64,000 nucleotides of DNA. Origin: Winogradskya humida (GTDB lineage: Bacteria > Actinomycetota > Actinomycetes > Mycobacteriales > Micromonosporaceae). Of the stretch, positions 1 through 9,264 are shown in pieces. Each line of letters starts with the position of its first letter. Positions within the stretch are counted from its first letter, which is position 1. The stretch is from the NCBI RefSeq assembly GCF_016862215.1, contig NZ_BOMN01000139.1, positions 1-64,000 of the forward strand, given 5' to 3'. Below the pieces are notes generated by a model, which ran no database searches, was not told the DNA's origin, and was given only the letters and a program-made list of their open reading frames with translations. The position numbers and the translations under genes were made by a program.

Positions 1-655
1 TTTCTTGATTGTTCTCAGGGATTTCCATGATCGGAAGGCGGTTTGTGCCATTGTCGGGTTGAGGGGGATCACACCAATTCGAATGGCAGATAGCGAGTAT
101 TCGGATAGCCGTGAAGTGGTGGTGGATGGATCTCGGGAGGCGATCGTCGTGCTTACCGCGCCACGAGTTCGTTGGCCGCCTTGTTGTCATCGGCAGAGGC
201 GGATAGCTGATAGATGATCATGCTGATTGCGGACGACGCCGGTTGGGCAGTGCGGCGAGCGTTCGGATGAGCTGGCGCCCCGGTGCTCATCGGCGATGAT
301 GACGTGTTTGTCCTCGGCCAGGGGACGGGTCGCTTCGGCGCAGCGATCGACGGGAGAGCTGGACCGCCGGCTGCGCTTGTCATGGTTCTGGCGGTCGTCG
401 CAAACACCTGGCCCCGGGCCGGGCGGCCCGAGGGTGGGCGGGCCGGGCGACCCGGGGTTTGACCGGCTGATCCGCCCGGTCTCAGCCGCCCGGTCTCAGC
501 CGCCAGGTCTCCGCGATCCGCCCGGTCTCCGCGACCCGCCCGGTCTCAGTGGCCCGCCCGGTCTCAGCGGCCCGCCGGGTCGCCCGGACCGGGGATTGGC
601 GGGCCGGGCGAGCCGCGAACCTCTCCTCGGCTGTTAGGTGTGCGACGGGGCCGGG
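1..655. other. Left edge, no supported gene
   Basis: I find no credible gene here. Bases 1 to about 230 are less GC-rich than the rest and hold only short frames that match nothing I recognise. Around 210-420 a plus-strand reading gives protein-like stretches in two different frames, as a decayed gene might, but I cannot name a family. The right third is a low-complexity repeat (separate entry) lying downstream of the minus-strand WGR gene. Confidence 0.5.
472..583. repeat. Six-copy CCGCCCGGTCTC minisatellite
   Basis: The 12-bp motif CCGCCCGGTCTC, with one copy carrying an A, begins at 472, 486, 500, 518, 536 and 554. A degenerate seventh copy is near 572. Spacing is 14 bp for the first steps and 18 bp for the later ones. 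It lies just beyond the stop codon of the minus-strand WGR gene. There is no spacer diversity, so it is not CRISPR-like. Confidence 0.75.
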
Positions 656-2077
656 TCAGACGAGGCGGCGGATTTCGCCGTAGGCGCGGTAGAAGCCGCC
701 TCGGGTGGCTTCGCGGACGCCGGTGAGGACGTAGCGGCTGCCCTGTTCGCGGATGCCCTTGGGGAATTGGACCTGCCAGTCGTGGTGGTAGCCGGAGGAG
801 ATGACGCGGACTCGGAGGCGGCCGCTCTCTTCGATGCATTCGACGATGACGCCGTCGGAGGGGTCGTGGACGATGTCGATGGTGGTGGAGGGGGTGACGG
901 CGGGCATGCGGGGTGGGGCCTTGACGTCGACCGCTTGGGGGACCGTGCCGGCTACTGCGGACTGGATGGCGGACTCGCTGGCGTCGATGCAGGCGAGGGA
1001 GCCATCCGTGGTGACGATGTAGAGGCGGTTGTTGCGGTACTGCATGGAGAAGGCGGAGCCGCAGCCGGTGGCGAGTTTCCAGAGGCGGGTGCCGTCGGCG
1101 GCGAAGCAGTAGATGGAGGAGGCGCTGTCGCCGGCGAAGACGTAGCGGCCGTCCTCGGCGGTGGCGCAGGAGTAGACCGCGGCGTCGCAGTGGTAGGTCT
1201 GGTGGTGGGTGCCGTCCTTGCCGAGCTCGACGACCTGGCGGTTGGCGGTGCCGGCGTAGACGGTGTCGCGTTCCTGCCAGCCGAAGAGGACCGAGCCGGT
1301 CTTCGTGTGCCAGAGCTCGCGGCCGGTGCGCCAGTCGTAGCTGGTCACGCCCTGGGTGTGGCCGTGGTGGATGGCGTTGGTGTCGCAGCGGACCATCCAC
1401 GCCGACTGGCCGCGGCCGGGGCGCTGCCAGAGGAACTCGTCCTCGTGGTCGATCGCGGAGATGCCGCCGCCGGCGTCCGAGACGCCGAGGACGCCGTCGT
1501 GGATGTCGAGCCAGTAGATGTCGATCTCGGGGGCGATGCGGTAGGCCAGGCGGGGGACCTTGCCGGACAGGTCGTAGACGTTGCCGTCGTCGCAGCCGGC
1601 GTAGATCCAGCCGTCGTCGGCGACGATGCACTTGACGCCCTCGGGGAGCCGGAACTGCTGCAGCACCTCGGCTCCGTGGCTGAGCGTGGTGATCAGGCCG
1701 CTCTCGTTGCCGACCATGCACACGTCGTCGTCGACGAAGATGCCGAACGCCGGGCTGCCCGACGAGTAGCGCCACAGCACCGGTGCGCGGGTGGCCGACG
1801 AGCGGGTGCTGACGATCTGGCGCCGGGACACCGAGCGTTTCTGCCGGCCGCCGGGCTGCGCTGTGGCGTACCCCTTGCGGACCTTCTCCCCGATCTTCTT
1901 GGCCGCCTCGGCCTTGGCCTTGTCGGTGGTGGTGAACGACTTCTGGCTGGTCTGGCCGCGGTCGCCGATGCGCCCATATCGGATGGTGAGGTCGGTGCCG
2001 TCGACCGTCACCTCGTAGAACTTGTGGGCACTGCCGTTGTCCTCGGAGAGCTCGAGGTACGTGGTGTCGGCGGGCAT
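656..2077 (-). CDS. WGR domain protein with PQQ/WD-like beta-propeller
   Basis: A 473-residue cytoplasmic protein without signal peptide or membrane segment. Residues 1-85 read as a WGR domain: a YEVTV strand, then the signature variant RYGRIGDRGQ, then a helix rich in Lys/Ala. WGR domains are known from eukaryotic PARPs and from bacterial MolR-type proteins, where they contact nucleic acid. From about residue 100 to 390 there are repeated strand units ending in G or D (FVDDDVCMVGNESG, DDGWIYAGCDDGNVYDL, EDGRYVFAGDSASSIYCF), typical of a PQQ- or WD-type propeller. The C-terminal 80 residues are a separate beta-rich piece. ATG at 2077 is preceded by GGAAGG at good spacing. The function is not known. 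A sensor or scaffold role is inferred from architecture only. No PARP catalytic domain is visible in the window. Confidence 0.85.
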   Translation of the reverse strand: MPADTTYLELSEDNGSAHKFYEVTVDGTDLTIRYGRIGDRGQTSQKSFTTTDKAKAEAAKKIGEKVRKGYATAQPGGRQKRSVSRRQIVSTRSSATRAPVLWRYSSGSPAFGIFVDDDVCMVGNESGLITTLSHGAEVLQQFRLPEGVKCIVADDGWIYAGCDDGNVYDLSGKVPRLAYRIAPEIDIYWLDIHDGVLGVSDAGGGISAIDHEDEFLWQRPGRGQSAWMVRCDTNAIHHGHTQGVTSYDWRTGRELWHTKTGSVLFGWQERDTVYAGTANRQVVELGKDGTHHQTYHCDAAVYSCATAEDGRYVFAGDSASSIYCFAADGTRLWKLATGCGSAFSMQYRNNRLYIVTTDGSLACIDASESAIQSAVAGTVPQAVDVKAPPRMPAVTPSTTIDIVHDPSDGVIVECIEESGRLRVRVISSGYHHDWQVQFPKGIREQGSRYVLTGVREATRGGFYRAYGEIRRLV

Positions 2078-2138
2078 GGGTCACCTTCCATCCAGCGGAT
2101 CGATGGGTGAGAAGGTAGCGACGGGGTACGACAGTTTT

Positions 2139-3041
2139 TCAGCCGACCCCGTTGAGCAGGACACGCGTCTCGGCGACGTAGCGATCCTGGAACGCGGGGT
2201 CACTCACCTGGGTGGAACCGCGCATCGTCCGGCCGTTCTCGTCGTAGTAGCCGCCGGTGCCGGTCGCCGGGTCGGTCAGGACCGTGGTGATCACGCGGCC
2301 GGCGGTCTTCGGGTTGCTCCAGTACTTGATCATCGGGGCGATCGGCGACAGGACGTACTTCGACAGGACGCGCAGGGCGATGTTCGCGTCGCGGCCCAGG
2401 TCGGAGCCGGGGCTGAAGCCGGGTTCGACGGCGTTGAAGCGCAGCCGCGGGGTCTCGCGGGCGAACGCGAGGACGGTGGCGAGATTGCCCTGCTTGGACG
2501 TGGCGTACGCGTCCCCGCCCGGCAGTTTCGACCCGCCGGGCAGCCATTCGCCGCGGGCGCTCGCCTCGGCCGAGATGTAGCGGGAGCCCCGGAAGCCGGC
2601 GGTGACGGCGGGTTTACGCTCGGGGTCCTCGACGGCGGAGACGACGAACACGACGTTCGCGCCGTCGGGCAGGTGCGGGATCAGGGACTCGGTCAGCGCG
2701 AACGGCCCGAGGTGGTCGGTGGCGAAGACGCCGTCCCAGCCCTGCGCGGACGTGAACGGGCGCATCGCCATGATGCCCGCGTTGTTGACCAGCCCGGCGA
2801 GCGGCAGCCCGAGCGCGGCGATCTCCCCGGCCGCCCGGCGCGCGCTGGTGACGTCGGACAGGTCGGCCACCACCGGCACGGCGTGCCCGCCCCGGGCCCG
2901 GATCTCCTGGGCGACGTCGTCGAGTTTGGCGCGGTTGCGGCCGGCCAGCACCACCGTGCCGTGGGTGGCGAGTTCGAGGGCGGTGCGGCGGCCGATGCCG
3001 GCGGTCGGCCCGGTGATGATCCATGCTGCGGAAGGTGTCAT
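2139..3041 (-). CDS. Short-chain dehydrogenase/reductase
   Basis: A 300-residue NAD(P)-dependent oxidoreductase of the classical-to-extended SDR type. The nucleotide-binding motif TGPTAGIG is at residues 10-17, LVNNAGIM marks the central strand, and YATSK supplies the Tyr/Lys catalytic pair. The substrate is unknown. Related proteins are often called protochlorophyllide-reductase-like or retinol-dehydrogenase-like SDRs. I chose ATG 3041 because the Rossmann fold begins at once. The frame stays open for 54 more codons, but that part is uninformative and crosses the palindrome at 3059-3074. It lies 41 bp downstream of helD on the same strand and could be read through from it, though its own palindrome suggests separate control. 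Confidence 0.88.
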   Translation of the reverse strand: MTPSAAWIITGPTAGIGRRTALELATHGTVVLAGRNRAKLDDVAQEIRARGGHAVPVVADLSDVTSARRAAGEIAALGLPLAGLVNNAGIMAMRPFTSAQGWDGVFATDHLGPFALTESLIPHLPDGANVVFVVSAVEDPERKPAVTAGFRGSRYISAEASARGEWLPGGSKLPGGDAYATSKQGNLATVLAFARETPRLRFNAVEPGFSPGSDLGRDANIALRVLSKYVLSPIAPMIKYWSNPKTAGRVITTVLTDPATGTGGYYDENGRTMRGSTQVSDPAFQDRYVAETRVLLNGVG

Positions 3042-3058
3042 ACCAGCAGCGTGGCAGG

Positions 3059-3074
3059 GTTCAAGCGCTTGAAC
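3059..3074. promoter_or_regulatory. 16-bp perfect palindrome, probable SDR operator
   Basis: GTTCAAGCGCTTGAAC is its own reverse complement. It lies 17 bp upstream of the SDR start codon, between that gene and helD. CAAGCG/CGCTTG dyads of this kind are typical of MerR- or TetR-family operators in front of oxidoreductase genes in actinomycetes. No such regulator gene is adjacent, so the cognate protein is unknown. Confidence 0.55.
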
Positions 3075-3082
3075 GCAAGCCC

Positions 3083-5155
3083 TCAGACCAGGTGCAATTG
3101 TCCCAGTTCCTGGGTGCAGCGGGTGAGGGCCACATAGAGACCGTTCCAGCCCCGGGGTTCGGCCGCGATGCCCGTCGGGTCGATCACCAGCGTGGCGTCC
3201 CACTCCAGGCCTTTGGCCTCGGTCGCAGTCAGCACGGGTACGCCACCCAGCGCGGCCCGCAACTCTTCAGCGCGCGCCACGGGGGCGACAACCCCGACCG
3301 TGCCACCCGCCCACCGCTCCTGCAGCTCCCGGACGGCCTGGGCAGCGGTCCCGACGAGCTCGTCCGCCGCGACGGTGTGCTCCCACGGCGTGATGCCGGA
3401 GGAACGGACCGCGCGCGGCGGTGCGTTGTGGCTGCCGGCCTTCGCGAGGACCGGGCCGGTGAGCTCCATGACCTCGCGCGGGGTCCGGTAGCAGATGGTC
3501 AGCTCCGCCGGGGTCCAGCGGTCGCCGAGCGTCGCCTGCACGGCCTGCGCCCAGCTGGTGTGCCGGTGTGACGCCTCGGCCTGGTCGATGTCGCCGACGG
3601 CGGTGATCGAGCGGCTGGGGCAGCGGCGCAGGACCATCTGCCACTGCATCTCGGAGAGCTCCTGCGCCTCGTCGATCACGACGTGGCCGTAGACCCAGTC
3701 GCGCCGGCTGCGGGCCCGGTCGGCCATGAACTCGCCCTGCAGTTGCGGGGACTCCTCGCCGAGCAGCTCCGCCACGGCGTCCAGCAGGGGGATGTCGCTC
3801 GGCGCCCAGGCTCCGGGCTCGGCTGCCACGAGCGCCTTTTCGTCATCGGTCAGCTCCGGCGCGTACCGATGAAGGAGATCTTGATCGTGCAGCAGTGAGC
3901 GCACCGTGACCGCGGGGTCCCGGACCGGCCAGATCGAGGCGAGGAACCGGGCGATCGTGGGGTGGGTGGCGATGCGTTCGCGCAGATCCTCGAGCTCGTC
4001 CTCGGAGAGCAGGCCGTCGACGTCGCTGGCGGAGGGCCCGGCGGGGGAGTCGGGGCCGGAGAACCGGGCGAGGATGTCCTCGAAGCCCTCCTCCATCGAC
4101 TCGAGCAGGGACTCGCGCTGTTCGGCGACGGCATCGGCCAGGAGGTGGTGCAGCTGGGCGGCAAAGGCGGCACGGGCCTGGTGGTACGCGCGTCCCTGCG
4201 TCGCCGAGGCGAGCGCCTGCGCCACCGTCCCGGCCGGGATGACGTACGCGTCGCCCTCCCAGCGCAGCTCCAGATTGCGCGGTTGTGGGAGCAGCGAGCC
4301 CACGTAGCGTTCGAGGGTCTGCTGCCACATCGCGCGGCCCTTGATCTCGGAGATCCGCCTGTCCTCGCCGCGGGCGACGGTAACGCCGGGCAGCAGGGTG
4401 TCGCAGGTGGCGGAGACGACGGCGGTCTCGCCGAGCGCGGGCAGGACCTGGGCGATGTAGTCGAGGAACCGCGGCGACGGGCCGAGCACCAGGACCGCCC
4501 GCTCCGCCATGTGGCGATGGGTGAACAGCAGATATGCCACGCGGTGCAGCGCGACGACCGTCTTGCCGGTGCCGGGCCCGCCCTGCACGATCAGCGGCCC
4601 GGTCGCCCCGGCCCGGACGATGTCGTCCTGCTCACGCTGCAGTGTGGAGATCGCCGTTGACATTCTCCCGGTACGCCGTTCACCCAGCGCCGCCAGCAGA
4701 GCGCCCTCGCCGACAAGGCTGCCGTCGCTCTTCTCGTCCAGTGGTTCGTCGTCCACACCGGTGACCACCGAACCGGACGTCCTGATGTGCCTTCGCCGGG
4801 CCTGGCCCTGCGGGTCGAGCGGTGTCGCCGTGTAGAACGGCCGGGACGCAGGAGCGCGCCAGTCGAGCACGAGCGGGTCGGCGTCCTCGCGCTGGTCGCG
4901 GAGTCCTATGCGGCCGATGTGGCGGACCGTGCCGTCGAGGCCGTCGAGGCGCCCGAAGACGAGGCCGTCGCGGGCCCGGCGCAGCTCGTCGTACTGCCGT
5001 TTCAGCATGCGCCGGCGGCTGTGGTCGAGGGCGTCCTCCGCGGCCTCCTCGAGCTCGGTGCTCAGGTGCCCGGCCAGCCGGTCGCGACGGTCCAGGGCCG
5101 TGTCGAGAAACGACTGTTCCTCGGCGATCGCGGATTCGGCGGTGCGTGACCTCAT
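3083..5155 (-). CDS. helD: HelD-like UvrD/Rep-family helicase (RNA polymerase recycling factor)
   Basis: A 690-residue superfamily 1 ATPase. Residues 1-90 form the charged N-terminal helical arm (RRRMLKRQYDELRRARDGL) and LVLDWRAPASRPFY follows, as in HelD proteins. Walker A is GGPGTGKT at 192-199, Walker B is VVIDEAQELSEMQWQ near residue 500, and C-terminal helicase motifs (ELTICYRTPREVMELTGP, LTATEAKGLEWDATLV) are present. HelD is known to bind RNA polymerase, pry stalled complexes apart and, in some actinobacteria (HelR), give tolerance to rifampicin. The length matches actinobacterial class II HelD. ATG 5155 has GAGG upstream. I looked for the conserved rifamycin-associated inverted repeat upstream and did not find it. 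Confidence 0.88.
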   Translation of the reverse strand: MRSRTAESAIAEEQSFLDTALDRRDRLAGHLSTELEEAAEDALDHSRRRMLKRQYDELRRARDGLVFGRLDGLDGTVRHIGRIGLRDQREDADPLVLDWRAPASRPFYTATPLDPQGQARRRHIRTSGSVVTGVDDEPLDEKSDGSLVGEGALLAALGERRTGRMSTAISTLQREQDDIVRAGATGPLIVQGGPGTGKTVVALHRVAYLLFTHRHMAERAVLVLGPSPRFLDYIAQVLPALGETAVVSATCDTLLPGVTVARGEDRRISEIKGRAMWQQTLERYVGSLLPQPRNLELRWEGDAYVIPAGTVAQALASATQGRAYHQARAAFAAQLHHLLADAVAEQRESLLESMEEGFEDILARFSGPDSPAGPSASDVDGLLSEDELEDLRERIATHPTIARFLASIWPVRDPAVTVRSLLHDQDLLHRYAPELTDDEKALVAAEPGAWAPSDIPLLDAVAELLGEESPQLQGEFMADRARSRRDWVYGHVVIDEAQELSEMQWQMVLRRCPSRSITAVGDIDQAEASHRHTSWAQAVQATLGDRWTPAELTICYRTPREVMELTGPVLAKAGSHNAPPRAVRSSGITPWEHTVAADELVGTAAQAVRELQERWAGGTVGVVAPVARAEELRAALGGVPVLTATEAKGLEWDATLVIDPTGIAAEPRGWNGLYVALTRCTQELGQLHLV

Positions 5156-5236
5156 GCTGCGTGACCTCGCAAGGCTCGGCGGATATCGCCGCCAAGAATA
5201 GCGACGAAAGGGGCCGGGAATGGTAATCGACGAGAT

Positions 5237-5262
5237 CGATATCTCAGCCGCTTGCGATATCG
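5237..5262. promoter_or_regulatory. CGATATC/GATATCG inverted repeat upstream of helD and the GH43 gene
   Basis: Two 7-bp arms, CGATATC at 5237-5243 and GATATCG at 5256-5262, are separated by 12 bp. They sit in the 230-bp divergent gap between helD (minus) and the GH43 gene (plus). The gap is AT-richer than its surroundings, as a promoter region would be. A regulator site is possible, but nothing identifies the protein. Confidence 0.35.
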
Positions 5263-5385
5263 GGGCCGTCCGTGTCCTCGAATCCGAATTTCATTCTTGA
5301 CTATTCCGCACGGTCGCGTGCAGAAGCCGCACATATCGACCTACATCTATTGCCATACCAGGGATGAACCGGTTGAGTGTCAGGC

Positions 5386-6795
5386 ATGTTACGAATCCTG
5401 GCCCTGGTGGCCGCTATCCTCATGATCCCCAGTCCCGCGCAGGCCGCCGCGGTCACCATCACCAACGGGACCCAGTTCACCGACACGAGCGGGACGGCCG
5501 TGCACGCCCACGGCGGCGGCATCCTCAAGGTGGGCGGCTACTACTACTGGTTCGGCGAGAACCGCAACGCCGACGACACGTTCCGGGCGGTCTCCGTCTA
5601 CCGCTCCACCGACCTGCGCACCTGGGAATTCCGGCACGACGTGCTCACCCGCACGTCGGCCACCGAGCTGCAGAACGCCAAGATCGAGCGCCCCAAGGTC
5701 ATCTACAACGCGTCCACCGGCACGTTCGTGATGTGGATGCACAAGGAGAACGGCACCGACTACGCCGAGGCGCGAGCGGCCGTCGCCACGTCGTCGACCG
5801 TGGACGGTGACTACAGCTACCGGGGGAGTTTCCGGCCGCTCGGCTCGTACATGTCGCGCGACATCACCCTCTACGACGACGGCGCCGGCGCGGCCTACAT
5901 GATCTCGGCCGCCGACGAGAACCGCGACCTGCACATCTACCGGCTCACCGCCGACTATCTCAACGTGCAGACGCTCGTCGGCAACTTCTGGAACGACAAC
6001 TCCCGCGAAGCCCCCGCGCTGTTCAAACGGGGAAGCACCTACTTCCTGCTGACCTCGGGCACGTCCGGCTGGAACCCCAACCAGGCCCGGTACGCGACCG
6101 CGTCGAGCATCGCCGGCCCCTGGACCGCCATGACGAATGTCGGCGACGGTACGACGTTCGGTTCGCAACCGGCGTACGTGCAACCGGTCCAGGGCACCGC
6201 GGGGACGTCGTACCTGTATCTCGGTGACCGCTGGGCGGGCGCCTGGAGCGGCCCGGTCAACGACTCGCAGTACGTCTGGCTGCCCATCACGTTCCCGACC
6301 GCCACCACCATGAGCCTGACCTGGTATCCGACCATCACCATCGACACGGCGACCGGCACGATCACCGGCAACGCCCCCGTCCGCTACCGGGTCACGAACC
6401 GCAACAGCGGCAAGGTCATGGACACGGTGAGCGCCTCCACCGCCGACAACGCCGAGGTCAAGCAGTACACCTGGAACAGCGGTACGAATCAGCGCTGGGA
6501 ATTCCAGGAGACCGGCGGCGGCTACGTCAGGATCATCAACCAGAACAGCGGCAAATGCCTCGACGTCTCCTCGTCCGCCACCACCGACGGCGCCAACATC
6601 ATCCAGTACACCTGCGGCAGCGGCACCAACCAGCAATGGTCCTGGCGCGCCACCGGCAGCTACTTCCAGCTCGTCGCCCGTCACAGCGGAAAATGCCTCG
6701 ACGTCGTCAGTGCCAACACCGCCGACGGCGCCGACATCCAGCAGTACACCTGCGGCACCGGCACCAACCAGCAGTGGTCCCGCACCGTCGCCTGA
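5386..6795 (+). CDS. Secreted GH43-like galactanase-type glycosidase with ricin-type lectin domain
   Basis: A 469-residue exported protein. Residues 1-21 are a signal peptide ending PAQA/A. Residues 25-320 form a five-blade-propeller glycosidase of the GH43 type. HAHGGGILKVGGYYYWFGEN and the following YRSTDLRTWEF resemble exo-beta-1,3-galactanases (subfamily 24). Residues 325-469 are a ricin-type beta-trefoil (CBM13) with three QxW repeats (NQRWEF, NQQWSW, NQQWSR) and GKCLDV motifs. It is likely to trim galactan side chains of plant arabinogalactan, but the subfamily and substrate are inferred. ATG 5386 begins the signal peptide. An in-frame GTG at 5377 would add three residues. It stands alone between helD (divergent) and the histidine kinase. 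Confidence 0.83.
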   Translation: MLRILALVAAILMIPSPAQAAAVTITNGTQFTDTSGTAVHAHGGGILKVGGYYYWFGENRNADDTFRAVSVYRSTDLRTWEFRHDVLTRTSATELQNAKIERPKVIYNASTGTFVMWMHKENGTDYAEARAAVATSSTVDGDYSYRGSFRPLGSYMSRDITLYDDGAGAAYMISAADENRDLHIYRLTADYLNVQTLVGNFWNDNSREAPALFKRGSTYFLLTSGTSGWNPNQARYATASSIAGPWTAMTNVGDGTTFGSQPAYVQPVQGTAGTSYLYLGDRWAGAWSGPVNDSQYVWLPITFPTATTMSLTWYPTITIDTATGTITGNAPVRYRVTNRNSGKVMDTVSASTADNAEVKQYTWNSGTNQRWEFQETGGGYVRIINQNSGKCLDVSSSATTDGANIIQYTCGSGTNQQWSWRATGSYFQLVARHSGKCLDVVSANTADGADIQQYTCGTGTNQQWSRTVA

Positions 6796-7167
6796 CCGGC
6801 AGGACCGATCCCGGCCGGCCCCACGTAACTCTCCGACGCGGGACAGCTGAAGCCGCAGGATGGTGCGACATCGCGGGTTTCGGCGCAACTTCGTGCCCCG
6901 TAGCTCGAGCGTCGCCACCCCGGAGCCGGTACATCCCACCGGGGTTGACCCTGTCGGATGCCACGATCGCAAGCCCGGTGGCAGCCAGAGAGCCACGGCG
7001 TATCGCCATGAGTGACCGATTCCTGCAGTGCGGGCTCGATGCCTGATCAAGGCGAGGTGAATCGCAGAGACGGAGTGATGTCCATCTCGGACAGTGGTCA
7101 GATCGTCGAACCGCCACGGACCCGTTGCCTGAGGGCTAGCGTGTGCTGTGACTTTCCGGAGGGAAGT
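6796..7167. other. Gap between GH43 gene and histidine kinase
   Basis: These 372 bases hold no supported gene. The kinase frame is open back to 7012, but the strong ribosome site directly before 7168 argues that this stretch is leader or promoter. A GC-rich block at about 6895-7000 can form imperfect stems. I could not match it to a riboswitch family. Confidence 0.5.
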
Positions 7168-9264
7168 GTGGCTCCTGACGAGGAACGTGTCGATCAACAC
7201 CTGCTGAGACGGGTGCGCCGGCTGGTGCCGCTGCTCGCCGTTCTGGTGGTCTGCATGGGGCTGACGGTGCTGGCGGGCTGGATGTTCGGCGCCGGCACGC
7301 TGACCCGGGTGATCCCGGACGCGGCGTCGATGAAGCCGGTCACCGCGGCGTGCGTGACGATCCTGGGCCTGAGCCTGCTGGCCGCGATATCGCAGCGCGG
7401 CGGGATCCGGGTTGCCGGCACGGTGGGTTGCGCGGTCGTGACGCTCGCCGCGACGGTGACCCTGCTCCAGTACGCGACCGGCCTGGACCTCGGCATCGAC
7501 CGGCTGCTGTTCCCGGAGTCCGTGGCCGCCGACCGGGTGGCCACCTCCTTCCCGGGCCGGATGGCGCCGAACACCGCGACGGCGATGCTCCTGCTGACCG
7601 GTGCGCAGCTCGCCGCGGTGCGCCGGCACCCGCGGGCGGTGGTGGTCTCCCAGGTGATGTGCATGGTCGCGGCGATCGTGGGTGTGCTCGGCCTCTACGG
7701 GTACGCCCTGAGCGTCTCCGCCCTGCAACGGTTCCTGGGCCTGACCGGGATGGCCGTGAACACCGCGGCGGCGGTGACCCTGCTCGCCGCCGGGACGTTC
7801 CTGATCCTGCCCGAGCAGGGCCTGGCCCGGCTGGCGGTGTCGCGGGGCTCGAGTGCGTCGCTGACCCGGGCGATGCTCACGACGGCGACCGTGGTGCCGT
7901 TCAGCCTCGGGTGGCTGTGCCTGCGCGCGCAGGACGCCGGGAGGTTCGACGCGCGACTGGGGCTGGCGTTGCTGGTGACCGCCAACGTGGTCGCCTTCGT
8001 GGCGGTCGGTGTCGCGTTCGGGTCGCGGGCGGTCCGCACCGAGCTGGAGCGGGACCACTCGGAGATTCTGCTCGGCCGCAACATCCAGACCCAGGCCGCG
8101 ATGGACAACATGCCCGAGGCGGTCTTCATCAAGGATCTGACCGGGCGGTACGCCCAGGTGAACCTCGCCTTCGAGAAGCACTTCGGCGCCCCTTCCGCCC
8201 TGACGGATCGGGATCTGTTCGGCGAGGCGGACGCGACGCGGCTGCAGCGGTACACGCAGGAGGCGCTGATCTGCGACCGGGCCGTGCGCTTCGAACAGGT
8301 CATCGCGGGGCGTGACTACCAGTCGGCGCTGTTTCCGCTGCACCGGCCGGACGGGTCCGCGTACGGAATCTGCGGGGTCTTCACCGACGTCACCACCCGC
8401 AAGCGGGCTGAGATCGACCTGGCCGGCACCGCGGCGGCCCTGCGCTCGGAGCTGCTGCACCGCGCCGAGATCGAGGCCGAGCTGATGGCCCGCCAGGCCG
8501 ACCTCAAGGCGTTCGCCTACGTCGTCGCCCACGACCTGAAAGGGCCGCTGACCGCGGTCACCGGCTTCGCCGAGATCGTCGAGTCCGACCTGCAAGCCGG
8601 CGTGACCGACCCGGCGATGCTCGTCCCGAACCTCGAACGCGTGCGCGGCGGGGTGGTGCGGATGCGGAGCTTCATCGACGACCTGCTCGCCTATGCGACG
8701 GCCCGGGACGCGGCGCTGCGCCTGGAAACGATCGACCTGGAAGCGCTGGTCGCCGGCATCGTCGCCGACCGCGTCGACCATCTGCCCGCCGGCCCGGCGA
8801 CGCGGCCCGACATCCGCTCGGGGCCGCTCCCGGCGGTGCACGCCGACCCGGTGCTGTGCCGGCAACTGCTGGACAACCTGATCGGCAACGCGATCAAATA
8901 CACACCGCCCGGGCGCCCCGCCACCGTACGCATCAGTGCCCACACCCTGCCGCAGGCTTCGGCGGTCCGGATCGAGGTCGCCGACCGCGGCATCGGCATC
9001 CCCGCCGGCCAGCACGAACGCGTCTTCGAGTCGTTCCACCGCGCGACCACCGACAGCGGCTTCGCGGGGACCGGCCTCGGCCTGGCCATCTGCCGGCGGG
9101 TCGTCGAGCGGCACGACGGCACCATCACGGTCGCGGACAATCCGGGTGGCGGCAGCATCTTCCGGTTCACCCTGCCCCTGGCCGCGGACCCGCTGGTCGG
9201 TGCCGGTTCATCCATGATTCAGATCGGCGGCCTATCGTCGTCGGCGTGGACGTCTGGTGGGTGA
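7168..9264 (+). CDS. Membrane PAS-domain sensor histidine kinase
   Basis: A 698-residue kinase. About eight hydrophobic segments fill residues 15-290 (for example LVPLLAVLVVCMGLTVLAGW). They form an integral-membrane sensor without a large outside loop. A PAS domain follows at about 308-420 (AAMDNMPEAVFIKDLTGRY), then a HisKA domain with phospho-acceptor His455 in AYVVAHDLKGPLTAV, then HATPase_c with NLIGNAIKYTPPG (N box), GIGIPAGQHERVFESF and GTGLGLAICRRVVE. It resembles Cph1/phytochrome-type output kinases. GTG 7168 is preceded by GGAGGGAAGT, much the best ribosome site. An upstream in-frame ATG at 7012 has none as good. No response regulator is adjacent, so the partner is unknown. Its 3' end overlaps corA by 19 bp. 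Confidence 0.85.
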   Translation: MAPDEERVDQHLLRRVRRLVPLLAVLVVCMGLTVLAGWMFGAGTLTRVIPDAASMKPVTAACVTILGLSLLAAISQRGGIRVAGTVGCAVVTLAATVTLLQYATGLDLGIDRLLFPESVAADRVATSFPGRMAPNTATAMLLLTGAQLAAVRRHPRAVVVSQVMCMVAAIVGVLGLYGYALSVSALQRFLGLTGMAVNTAAAVTLLAAGTFLILPEQGLARLAVSRGSSASLTRAMLTTATVVPFSLGWLCLRAQDAGRFDARLGLALLVTANVVAFVAVGVAFGSRAVRTELERDHSEILLGRNIQTQAAMDNMPEAVFIKDLTGRYAQVNLAFEKHFGAPSALTDRDLFGEADATRLQRYTQEALICDRAVRFEQVIAGRDYQSALFPLHRPDGSAYGICGVFTDVTTRKRAEIDLAGTAAALRSELLHRAEIEAELMARQADLKAFAYVVAHDLKGPLTAVTGFAEIVESDLQAGVTDPAMLVPNLERVRGGVVRMRSFIDDLLAYATARDAALRLETIDLEALVAGIVADRVDHLPAGPATRPDIRSGPLPAVHADPVLCRQLLDNLIGNAIKYTPPGRPATVRISAHTLPQASAVRIEVADRGIGIPAGQHERVFESFHRATTDSGFAGTGLGLAICRRVVERHDGTITVADNPGGGSIFRFTLPLAADPLVGAGSSMIQIGGLSSSAWTSGG

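Noticed and set aside
2995..3203. Longer N-terminus for the SDR at 2139-3041
   Set aside because: The extra 54 residues have no SDR content and would place the palindromic operator inside the coding region.
6895..7010. Cyclic-di-GMP or similar riboswitch ahead of the histidine kinase
   Set aside because: Stems can be drawn, but the conserved loop bases of the known families could not be matched.
7012..7167. Upstream ATG start for the histidine kinase
   Set aside because: The segment is not membrane-like or conserved in look, and GGAGGGAAGT directly before GTG 7168 is far better.
564..9114. Very long open frames antisense to the WGR, GH43 and histidine kinase genes
   Set aside because: They are shadows of high-GC codon bias. 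Their proteins are Arg/Pro/Gly/His-rich with no family motifs, while the opposite strand has clear domains.
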